Below are positions 1-5,627 of a stretch of DNA of 8,883 nucleotides, one piece after another (position 1 is the stretch's first letter; every line of letters starts with the position of its first letter). Location: NCBI GenBank assembly GCA_017539635.1, contig JAFYCQ010000159.1:1-8883 (forward strand), read 5' to 3'. The position numbers and the translations under genes were made by a program. Source of the DNA: Oscillospiraceae bacterium. Its GTDB lineage: Bacteria > Bacillota > Clostridia > Oscillospirales > Oscillospiraceae. The notes under the pieces were generated by a model, which worked only from the letters and a program-made list of their open reading frames with translations, was not told the DNA's origin and made no database searches.

Positions 1-717
1 GACCGCCAGCCTTCCTCCTGTGTTCAGCCGGTCGGCCGCGGTTCCTATCATTTCCTCAACGGCCGTAAGCTCGTCGTTCACCGCTATGCGTATTGCCTGA
101 AAGCTCCTTTTTGCGGGGTGCTGCTTTTCTCTAAGGGCCTTGCCCGGCATGGCGGCTTTAATTATATCGGCCAGCTGGAGGGTCGTTTCTATGGGTTTTT
201 CTTCTCTCCGCCGGACTATCTCGGCGGCTATTCTCGGCGCGTATCTCTCTTCGCCGTAATCGTAGAGTATCCTTTTTAACTCCTCAAAGCTCCGGCCGTT
301 CACTATGTCATAGGCCGTCAAGCTCTCGCTTCTGTCCATCCTCATATCCAGAGGCGCGTCATGGGTGTAGGAAAAACCCCGCTCCGCGTCGTCCAGCTGA
401 GGCGACGACACTCCCAGGTCAAAGAGCATGCCGTCCGCTTTCTCAACATTCACGCTGTCCAGCACGCTTCCCAGATCCCGGAAGTTGGCTTTGACTATCG
501 TAAGCCTGTCCTTATAGGGAGACAATCTCTCCCCCGCCTCGGTTATCGCCGTTTCGTCCCTGTCTATAGCGATGAGGCGTCCTGTTGTAAGTCTCTTTAA
601 TATTTCCTCCGAGTGGCCGCCGCGGCCCAGCGTGCCGTCGATGTATATCCCCGCGGGGTCTATGTTCAGTCCCTCTATGCTCTCTTTGAGCAGCACGGGG
701 ACGTGGGAGGTCTCCAT
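1..717 (-). CDS. rsmH: 16S rRNA m4C1402 methyltransferase RsmH (MraW), 3' end cut by window
   Basis: The frame stays open from the ATG at 717 to the window edge, giving 239 residues; the family is about 310, so roughly 70 C-terminal residues are missing. RsmH uses SAM to N4-methylate C1402 of 16S rRNA in the decoding centre. The translation starts METSHVPVLLKESIEGL. It has the SAM-binding loop DGTLGRGGHSEEIL (about residues 28-41), the second SAM motif IAIDRD, then FDLGVSSPQLDDAERGFSY and DAPLDMRMD, all family signatures. Near the edge is the conserved KRSFQAIRIAVNDEL segment. The start ATG shares its A with the mraZ stop (TGATG), so translation is probably coupled to mraZ. Only a weak GGA lies upstream, which fits coupling. 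Its place after mraZ marks the start of a dcw cluster. Identification is secure. Confidence 0.96.
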   Translation of the reverse strand, partial: METSHVPVLLKESIEGLNIDPAGIYIDGTLGRGGHSEEILKRLTTGRLIAIDRDETAITEAGERLSPYKDRLTIVKANFRDLGSVLDSVNVEKADGMLFDLGVSSPQLDDAERGFSYTHDAPLDMRMDRSESLTAYDIVNGRSFEELKRILYDYGEERYAPRIAAEIVRRREEKPIETTLQLADIIKAAMPGKALREKQHPAKRSFQAIRIAVNDELTAVEEMIGTAADRLNTGGRLAV

Positions 718-1133
718 CAGAAGTCCAGCTCACGGAAAACATCGGCGATATTCTCCGGAGTGGTCTCAAGCACATCGACGCCGTTCCAGGTGTCGCTGTC
801 CCAAAGCTCGGCGCAGTCGCCGTTGCCGACTACGGTGACGTTCTTCGTAAGTCCCGCGAAATCCCGGAGCGCCTGGGGGATCAGTATCCTTCCCTGGGTG
901 TCCAGCTCGCATTTCGCCGCGTGGGAGAAAAGGGGGCGCATTTTGATCTGATTCATCTTGGACATGGTGCGTATCTTCGCCATGAAGGCATCCCAGCTCT
1001 CGGCGGAGTAGGCCGAGAGGCACTTTTCAACGGAGAGGGTGACATAGAAGGTGTCTCCCAGCTCTTCCCGGAGCTTTGCGGGCATGAAAAGACGGCCTTT
1101 GGCATCGATGGTGTGCTGATAAATACCGGTCAT
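717..1133 (-). CDS. mraZ: Transcriptional regulator MraZ
   Basis: This 138-residue protein is the usual MraZ length. MraZ is a ring-forming DNA-binding protein of the AbrB-like double-psi barrel type that represses its own dcw operon. Both DxxxR half-motifs are present: DAKGR at residues 10-14, inside the hallmark YQHTIDAKGRLFMPAK, and DTQGR at 78-82, inside CELDTQGRILIPQALR. The ATG at 1133 is supported by a purine-rich GGAAAGGGGG about 8 nt upstream and by family alignment at the N-terminus. It is the first gene after a consensus promoter and sits directly upstream of rsmH, overlapping it by one base. Three 10-bp repeats resembling MraZ operator boxes lie at 1171-1200, so autoregulation is likely. 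Confidence 0.97.
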   Translation of the reverse strand: MTGIYQHTIDAKGRLFMPAKLREELGDTFYVTLSVEKCLSAYSAESWDAFMAKIRTMSKMNQIKMRPLFSHAAKCELDTQGRILIPQALRDFAGLTKNVTVVGNGDCAELWDSDTWNGVDVLETTPENIADVFRELDF

Positions 1134-1170
1134 CCTTATGCCCCCTTTCCCCGTGCTTTGTGGGATTTAA

Positions 1171-1200
1171 TAACACTTTGCCCCACTTTGCGCCACTTAT
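1171..1200 (-). promoter_or_regulatory. Three tandem MraZ operator boxes (10-bp direct repeats)
   Basis: Read on the minus strand, three consecutive decamers share an AAGTG core: ATAAGTGGCG (1200-1191), CAAAGTGGGG (1190-1181) and CAAAGTGTTA (1180-1171). A degenerate fourth in-register copy, CAAAGCACGG, lies at 1160-1151. MraZ proteins are known to bind several direct repeats of a GTGG/TGGG-type core spaced one helical turn apart in front of mraZ. The array begins about where transcription should start (near 1200), so bound MraZ would block initiation or escape. The repeats are seen directly; the operator assignment comes from family knowledge and from position. Confidence 0.8.
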
Positions 1201-1206
1201 GTTGTT

Positions 1207-1235
1207 ATTATAGGGGACAGGGATTGAAAAATCAA
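1207..1235 (-). promoter_or_regulatory. Housekeeping-sigma promoter of mraZ/dcw cluster
   Basis: On the minus strand a -35 box TTGATT (1235-1230) is followed after exactly 17 bp by a perfect -10 box TATAAT (1212-1207). Transcription would start near 1200, about 67 nt before the mraZ ATG. The -35 is immediately preceded by A-tracts that could act as an UP element, and the MraZ boxes follow directly. Confidence 0.85.
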
Positions 1236-1238
1236 TAG

Positions 1239-1296
1239 TTTTTTTGAATTTTTTTGCTAAAAATACCGCCTTTTTTCGCCATTTTTACCGCTTTTT
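1239..1296. promoter_or_regulatory. Phased A/T-tracts upstream of the mraZ promoter (likely curved DNA / UP element)
   Basis: Homopolymeric A or T runs of 5-7 bp occur at 1239-1245, 1249-1255, 1259-1263, 1271-1276, 1282-1286 and 1292-1296. Their centres are about 10-12 bp apart, close to the helical repeat. Five are A-runs on the transcribed (minus) strand and one (1259-1263) is on the opposite strand. Phased A-tracts of this kind bend DNA, and A-tracts just upstream of -35 can contact the RNA polymerase alpha subunit. The function is inferred. Confidence 0.6.
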
Positions 1297-1304
1297 CAGA
1301 ACTT

Positions 1305-1320
1305 TCGAACATATGTTCGA
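1305..1320. promoter_or_regulatory. Perfect LexA (SOS) box palindrome
   Basis: A 16-bp perfect palindrome, TCGAACATATGTTCGA, contains CGAACATATGTTCG, which fits the Bacillus/Clostridium LexA (DinR) operator pattern CGAAC-N4-GTTCG exactly. Its centre is about 112 bp upstream of the predicted mraZ transcription start, on the far side of the A-tracts, and downstream of the pflX terminator. There is no convincing promoter overlapping it and no gene other than mraZ that it could obviously serve. The match is seen directly; binding by LexA and its effect are inferred. Confidence 0.65.
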
Positions 1321-1330
1321 TTTCGGGTGT

Positions 1331-1380
1331 AAAAAGGCACGCGCTCCCCACAAGATATAGATATCTCGGGAAAGCGCGTG
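1331..1380 (-). terminator. Intrinsic terminator of the walJ–pflX operon
   Basis: The arms CACGCGCT (minus strand, 1380-1373) and AGCGCGTG (1345-1338) pair perfectly. The stem extends inward through G-U/C-G pairs and an AGATAT/ATATCT inner stem, and is followed by CCTTTTTAC on the minus strand (T5 at 1335-1331). It lies 35 bp after the pflX-like stop. A T5 run also follows on the plus strand (1385-1389), so it could work both ways. Confidence 0.85.
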
Positions 1381-1414
1381 CAGGTTTTTATCAAGTTTAA
1401 ATGGCTCTTTTACT

Positions 1415-2293
1415 CTAAACTCCCGTCAGATCGAAGGGCGGGATGAAGGACTCCCCCACCGACCCCAGGTCCTGGTAAAAGCCGTCCTCAATGCCGGAAT
1501 TTTCCAGGTATTCTATCGCCCTTTCGTGCTCCTCCCGGGTCAGAGGTCTGTTTATCTCCGGGCAGGCTGCGCAGTTTTCCGTGGGGGTGAATTGGCTCAT
1601 GAGGGAGAAAAGCACCTGGCCCGGTCTGAAGGTCTCCGCCGCCCAGTCGATGACTCCGAAGGTGTTTTCCAGGTTCCCCGGCAGTATCAGGTGTCGGATG
1701 ATGACGCCGCTTTTTATGAGCCCCCTGTCGTCCAGGACGTATCCGCCCCGCTGCCGGAACATCTCCAGTATCGCCGCTTTCGCCCTTTCCGGGTAGTCCG
1801 GGGCATTTGAATACCGGGCAGCCGGGGCGGAAAAAGAGTACTTCATATCCGGCATGTAAACGTCTATGAGCCCCTCAAGGGTCCTGAGCGTCTCCACGCT
1901 CTCATAGCCGCCGCAGTTCCAGACCACCGGCACCGGCGGCTTTTCTTTGCGCAGGGTCTCCGCTATCACGTCGGAAAAGTGGGTGGGTGTCACAAGGTTT
2001 ATATTGTCCGCGCCCAGTCCGACAAGCTCCCGGAAGATTTCGGACAGGCGGGCTTTTGTGATCTCCTTTCCTGCCTGCCCCCGGCTTATGGGGTAATTCT
2101 GGCAATAGACGCGGGCCAGATTGCAGCCGGAAAAGAACACGGTGCCGCTGCCGTTCCCTCCGCTCAGGCAGGGCTCCTCCCACATGTGCAGGGCGGCTCG
2201 GGCAACGGTGGGGGCTTTTCCCACACGGCAAAAGCCCCCACCTGTTTCTCTGTCTGTTCCGCAGCCTCTCGGGCAAAGCCGGCAGGCCGTCAT
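1415..2293 (-). CDS. PflX-type radical SAM protein with a disrupted cluster motif
   Basis: The 292-residue protein resembles the PflX / pyruvate-formate-lyase-activase-like group (COG1313). It has the N-terminal cysteine cluster CRLCPRGCG…GFC (C4, C7, C11, C22), then ALHMWEEPCLSGGNGSGTVFFSGCN, NINLVTPTHFSDVI, VVWNCGGYE, DVYMPDMKYS, IRHLILPG and SLMSQFTP, all in family order. Known members should bind a [4Fe-4S] cluster and SAM through CxxxCxxC. Here the motif reads CNLARVYC: C57 and C64 are kept but the middle Cys is Arg61 (codon CGC at 2113-2111, one base from TGC). The product may therefore be inactive, or the base may be an error. The start is placed at the ATG at 2293, which forms an ATGA overlap with pgm. 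A longer GTG start at 2323 has no Shine-Dalgarno and adds residues not expected in the family. Substrate unknown. Last gene of the operon. Confidence 0.85.
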   Translation of the reverse strand: MTACRLCPRGCGTDRETGGGFCRVGKAPTVARAALHMWEEPCLSGGNGSGTVFFSGCNLARVYCQNYPISRGQAGKEITKARLSEIFRELVGLGADNINLVTPTHFSDVIAETLRKEKPPVPVVWNCGGYESVETLRTLEGLIDVYMPDMKYSFSAPAARYSNAPDYPERAKAAILEMFRQRGGYVLDDRGLIKSGVIIRHLILPGNLENTFGVIDWAAETFRPGQVLFSLMSQFTPTENCAACPEINRPLTREEHERAIEYLENSGIEDGFYQDLGSVGESFIPPFDLTGV

Positions 2294-3990
2294 TTTGCCA
2301 GACCCTGCGCCCAGGCGTCGCACTTTTTTACAGTTTCCAGGGCGGCGGCCTTGTTTTCGCCTAAGCAGAGGGCATAGACCTTTATCTTCGGCTCGGTGCC
2401 GGAGGGCCTCACATAGACGTTGGTGCCGTCGGCAAGGGTGTAGCCCAGCACGTCGGAGCCGGAAAGAGAGAGCTTTCTCTCCCCCGCCGCGGTTTTCGCC
2501 GTGCCCGCCAGGTAGTCCCTGGCCTCTTTGACCTTTATTCCTCCGATTTCCTCCGGCTGCTTTTCCCTTAGGTTGGCCATGAGGGCCTTCATATCCCTCA
2601 TGCCGTCAAGGCCGGGCATTACCAGGTTTATGGTCTTTTCCTCGTAGCAGCCGAACTTGGCCGCTATTTCGTCCAGCCTGTCAAAGAGGGTCTTGCCCTC
2701 AAGGGCGTACTTCGCCGCCATTTCGCAGAGCACCATGCAGGCGGTTACGGCGTCCTTGTCTCTAACGTAGTCGCCTATCATGTAGCCGTAGGACTCCTCG
2801 TAGGAGAACAACACGCGGCCTTCGTCCTTTTCCTCCAGCTCGTTTTTCTTTTCTGCCATGAATTTGAAGCCGGTGAATGTCTCAAAGCACTTTACGCCGT
2901 AGCTCTCCGCCACGGCCTTGGCGAGATTGGTGGTGACTATGGTTTTAAGGGCCACCGGTTTTTTCGGCAGTCTTCCCGTTTCGGTCATGGAGTTGAGGAT
3001 ATAGTCCAGCAGCAGAACTCCCGTTTTGTTGCCGGATACGGGGGTAAACTCCCCGTCCCTGCCCCTGACCATGACGCCCACTCTGTCGGCGTCGGGGTCG
3101 GAGCCTATGATGAAGTCGGCCCCCACCTTATTGGCGAGATCTACTGCCATGTAAAAGCCCTCGGGGTTTTCCGGGTTGGGGGATTTGACCGTGGGGAATG
3201 TGCCGTCTGGCACCATCTGCTCTTCCACGCAGTACACGTTTTTAAGCCCCAGCCGCTTCAGCGCCTCGGGGATGAGCTCCCGGCCGGTGCCGTGGAAGGG
3301 GGTATAGACAAGCTTGAAGTCCCTGGCTTTTTCCGGCAGGCCGAAGGACTGGGCCATGACGTTTTCAAGGAATCTTTCGTCCGTCTCACGGCCTATGACA
3401 GTTATTAGATCCCCGGCGCTGTCAAGAGGGACGCTCTTTATATCATTGAAAATATCCAGCTTTTTCATTTCCGCCGCGATAAAGGCGGCGTGCTCCGGCG
3501 GCAGCTGGGCGCCGTCGGACCAATATACCTTGTAGCCGTTGTACTCCTTGGGGTTGTGGCTGGCGGTGACGTTTATGCCCGCGGCGCAGCCGTATTCCCG
3601 GACGGCGAAGGAGAGCTCCGGCGTGGGCCGCATGCTCTCGAATATCCTGACTTTAATGCCGTTTGCCGCCAGCACGGAGGCCGCTGCCTCGGCAAAGTCT
3701 CGGCTGTTTACCCGGCAGTCGTGGCAGACTGCCACCTCAGGAGACGCCAGCCCCTCCCGCAGTATCACGTTGGCGAAGGCCTGGGTGGCGTGGCGGATTG
3801 TGTGGACGTTCATGCAGGCGGTGCCTAATTTCATTACGCCCCTAAGTCCCGCGGTGCCGAAGGACATTTCGTCGTAAAACCGGCTCTCTATTTCATCGGC
3901 GTCGTCCTTTATGGACAAAAGCTCCGCCTTTTCCTCCGGCGTCAAAGCGCCGGAAGCCAGCCATTTTTCATATTCGCTCAGACTGCTCAT
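2290..3990 (-). CDS. Phosphoglucomutase/phosphomannomutase (alpha-D-phosphohexomutase)
   Basis: This full-length 566-residue cytoplasmic enzyme interconverts hexose 1- and 6-phosphates (glucose and/or mannose), feeding nucleotide-sugar synthesis for envelope polymers. The size and motifs fit the PgcA-like type 2 phosphoglucomutases. Domain 1 has GTAGLRG (45-51) and the phosphoserine loop TASHNP with Ser144. Domain 2 has the metal loop SDPDADR (Asp298, Asp300, Asp302). Domain 3 has the sugar-binding loop YEES (397-400). Domain 4 has the phosphate-binding loop RPSGTEPKIK (528-537). All key residues are present. The ATG at 3990 has GAGGAGG about 7 nt upstream and overlaps the preceding stop as ATGA; the 3' end likewise overlaps the radical SAM start by 4 nt. 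Glucose versus mannose preference cannot be read from the sequence, so no symbol is given. Confidence 0.95.
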   Translation of the reverse strand: MSSLSEYEKWLASGALTPEEKAELLSIKDDADEIESRFYDEMSFGTAGLRGVMKLGTACMNVHTIRHATQAFANVILREGLASPEVAVCHDCRVNSRDFAEAAASVLAANGIKVRIFESMRPTPELSFAVREYGCAAGINVTASHNPKEYNGYKVYWSDGAQLPPEHAAFIAAEMKKLDIFNDIKSVPLDSAGDLITVIGRETDERFLENVMAQSFGLPEKARDFKLVYTPFHGTGRELIPEALKRLGLKNVYCVEEQMVPDGTFPTVKSPNPENPEGFYMAVDLANKVGADFIIGSDPDADRVGVMVRGRDGEFTPVSGNKTGVLLLDYILNSMTETGRLPKKPVALKTIVTTNLAKAVAESYGVKCFETFTGFKFMAEKKNELEEKDEGRVLFSYEESYGYMIGDYVRDKDAVTACMVLCEMAAKYALEGKTLFDRLDEIAAKFGCYEEKTINLVMPGLDGMRDMKALMANLREKQPEEIGGIKVKEARDYLAGTAKTAAGERKLSLSGSDVLGYTLADGTNVYVRPSGTEPKIKVYALCLGENKAAALETVKKCDAWAQGLAK

Positions 3991-4295
3991 TGTTGTTCCT
4001 CCTCAATATCGGCGGAAATGAGATTTCTCGCCTCATCCAGCATCGTCTCCGGCACGCAGATGTCCACGCCGCTGCCGGAAAAGCCCATGATCAGCTTTCC
4101 GAACTCCCCGTCGTTGGGGTAGGAGAGAAACACGGGTATGCCGTAAGCCCGGAGCATGTTGGTCATTATCCCGGCCTCGATGTTCGAGTCCGACAGATGC
4201 GCCAGCAGCGCCGGCTTTACCGCCTCGCCCTTTTCATCCCTGGGCCAGTTTTTCTCCTGCTCAAAGGGTCTCTTAATAGCCATATCCAACAACAT
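3987..4295 (-). CDS. Small DUF2007-like protein
   Basis: This 102-residue soluble protein has no signal peptide or membrane segment. Its core, about residues 30-95, has the pattern of DUF2007 (putative signal-transducing domain). LSDSNIEAGIMTNMLRAYGIPVF gives access to 'an N-terminal strand, a helix and a GIP turn', then a Gly-rich stretch (FGKLIMGFSGSGVDICVP) and a final helix TMLDEARNLI. The C-terminus is acidic (DIEEEQQ). The family's function is unknown. The first ATG is supported by GGGGAG about 5 nt upstream. It starts 15 nt after the rlmH stop and ends in a 4-nt ATGA overlap with the phosphohexomutase gene, so it is translated with that operon. The family call is by pattern only and moderately sure; that it is a real gene is much surer. 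Confidence 0.75.
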   Translation of the reverse strand: MLLDMAIKRPFEQEKNWPRDEKGEAVKPALLAHLSDSNIEAGIMTNMLRAYGIPVFLSYPNDGEFGKLIMGFSGSGVDICVPETMLDEARNLISADIEEEQQ

Positions 4296-4310
4296 ATCAA
4301 CTCCCCTCGC

Positions 4311-4790
4311 CTACTTGTGATATTTTCCGCCCTCCATTATCTTGAAGCCCCGGTACAGCTGCTCTATGAGCATGACCCGGGCCAGATGATGGGGAAAGGT
4401 CATTTTTGACATTGAAAGCCGTATATCGGCGGCTTTTTTTACTCTCTCGTCCAGGCCGTCGGAGCCGCCTATTATAAAGCAGAGCTTTCCGCTTTTTTCA
4501 GAGGCCTTTTCTATGAGCTCCGCCATGTATTCGCTGGGCATCTCTCTGCCCTCAACGCACATGGCGACGGTGAGGGCTCCCTTCGGAATGCGCTCCAGCA
4601 GGGCGTCGCCCTCCCGGGATACGGCGGCATAAGTCTCGGTCTCCGAGGGCTCCTTAGGCCTTTTCTCCTCCGGCAGCTCGGTTATCTCCGCCTTGCAGTA
4701 TGCGCCCAGGCGCTTTAGGTACTCCCCGGCGGCGTCGGCGTAAAACTTTTCCTTCAGCTTCCCGACGCAGATGATATTCACACGGAGCAT
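4311..4790 (-). CDS. rlmH: 23S rRNA pseudouridine-1915 N3-methyltransferase RlmH
   Basis: At 159 residues this is exactly the usual RlmH size. RlmH is a SPOUT-class dimeric enzyme that uses SAM to methylate pseudouridine 1915 in helix 69 of 23S rRNA on assembled ribosomes. Signatures are VNIICVGKLKEKFY at the N-terminus, FIIGGSDGLDERV (about 105-117; SAM-binding knot glycines) and the C-terminal LSMSKMTFPHHLARVMLIEQLYRGFKI followed by YHK at the extreme C-terminus. The ATG at 4790 has AGGTGG about 4 nt upstream, inside the end of walJ, and the two genes overlap by 13 nt. The walJ–rlmH pairing recalls the wal-region order in Bacilli, but walRK is not here. Confidence 0.97.
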   Translation of the reverse strand: MLRVNIICVGKLKEKFYADAAGEYLKRLGAYCKAEITELPEEKRPKEPSETETYAAVSREGDALLERIPKGALTVAMCVEGREMPSEYMAELIEKASEKSGKLCFIIGGSDGLDERVKKAADIRLSMSKMTFPHHLARVMLIEQLYRGFKIMEGGKYHK

Positions 4791-5584
4791 TTTTCCACCT
4801 CAAAGACCTCCGAGGGCATACTCGCCGGGGCGCAGGAGAGACATACGTCCCTGCCCGGCACGGCTCCGGCGGTCATGAGCTTTTCCCCGACGCACCGTAA
4901 AGACAGGGCGGGGATGTTGTTCTCTTCCGAAAGGTGAGCCAGCAGCAGCTTTCCCGCTCCCTCCCGCCACAGGAGGGCGGCAAAGTCTCCGCTGTCGTCG
5001 TTCGACAGGTGTCCCCGGGGAGACAGTATCCGTTTTTTCAGATAATCCGGGTATCTGCCGCGCAGCAGCATTTCCCTGTCGTGGTTTGCCTCGATCACGG
5101 CCATGTCTGCGCCCAGGCAGGCCTCCAGCATGGTCTCCGTGACCTCGCCGGTGTCCGTGGCGTAGGAAAATTTTACGATGCCGTCTGTAAAGACGTAGCC
5201 CACGCTGTCGGCGGCGTCGTGGGGAGTTGCAAAGCTCCTGAAGGTCACTTCCCCGCTTTTTACGCAGTCCCCCGCCGCCATGGACTCGATGCGCCCCGAA
5301 AGGCAGGGAGCGCTTCTGAGTATGGCTGCCGCCGTTTTCGGCGGGGCGAAAACAGGGGCGTCTATGTAATTCATGAGCCTCGGCACCGCGGAAATGTGGT
5401 CCGTGTGGTCGTGGGTTATTACTATGGCGGAAATATCCTCCGGCTCAAGGCCGCTCTCCTTTAGTCCCGCCCTGATCCTTCTTGCCGAGATGCCGGCGTC
5501 GATAAGTATATGCGTCCCGCCCCGGGACAGGACGGCTGAGTTGCCCTTTGACCCGCTGGCGAGAGTTCTGAAAAACATGCTCAT
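4778..5584 (-). CDS. walJ: Metallo-beta-lactamase-fold hydrolase, WalJ/YycJ family
   Basis: This 268-residue protein opens with the family signature FFRTLASGSKGNS. The dinuclear metal site is complete: HDHTDH (His58, His60, Asp62, His63), His122 in ATPHDAADSVGY, Asp144 in ATDTGEV, the EANHD segment (165-169), His192 in SPRGHLSNDD and His217 in LLLAHLSEENN. WalJ-type proteins are cytoplasmic phosphodiesterase/nuclease-like hydrolases genetically linked to the WalRK cell-wall regulon and to DNA processing; the exact substrate is not settled. The ATG at 5584 has almost no Shine-Dalgarno (AAGATTGATAA precedes it), and a second ATG two codons in is an equally weak alternative. It lies only 11 nt after the murA terminator T-tract and heads the walJ–rlmH–DUF2007–pgm–pflX run. 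Confidence 0.92.
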   Translation of the reverse strand: MSMFFRTLASGSKGNSAVLSRGGTHILIDAGISARRIRAGLKESGLEPEDISAIVITHDHTDHISAVPRLMNYIDAPVFAPPKTAAAILRSAPCLSGRIESMAAGDCVKSGEVTFRSFATPHDAADSVGYVFTDGIVKFSYATDTGEVTETMLEACLGADMAVIEANHDREMLLRGRYPDYLKKRILSPRGHLSNDDSGDFAALLWREGAGKLLLAHLSEENNIPALSLRCVGEKLMTAGAVPGRDVCLSCAPASMPSEVFEVEKCSV

Positions 5585-5595
5585 TTATCAATCTT

Positions 5596-5623
5596 AAAAA
5601 GGCCGATACAAGATCGGCCTTTT
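5596..5623 (-). terminator. Intrinsic terminator of murA
   Basis: On the minus strand the arms GGCCGAT (5619 inward) and ATCGGCC (ending 5601) form a 7-bp GC-rich stem with a 5-nt loop, flanked by AAAA and TTTTT. The stem can lengthen by A-T pairs, and the T5 tract is at 5600-5596. It begins 4 bp after the murA stop. The symmetry means it could also terminate plus-strand transcription. Confidence 0.92.
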
Positions 5624-5627
5624 ACTC

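Noticed and set aside
604..633. Arg in the RsmH SAM loop (DGTLGRGGHS) as a possible missing glycine
   Set aside because: That position is variable in the family; as I recall, E. coli RsmH also has GRGGHS.
921..1238. Plus-strand ORFs across the window, such as 921-1238, 3990-4409 and 5742-6674
   Set aside because: They lie antisense to well-recognised minus-strand genes, have no family-like motifs or ribosome sites, and are expected by chance in GC-rich coding DNA.
1232..1282. A 16-codon minus-strand ORF (MAKKGGIFSKKIQKNY) between the LexA box and the mraZ promoter, as a possible SOS-induced peptide
   Set aside because: It arises from the A-rich tracts, has no real Shine-Dalgarno and no promoter, and overlaps the mraZ -35 box.
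2291..2323. Longer GTG start (2323) for the radical SAM gene
   Set aside because: It lacks a Shine-Dalgarno and overlaps pgm by 34 nt; the ATG at 2293 gives the ATGA overlap used elsewhere in the operon and fits the family N-terminus.
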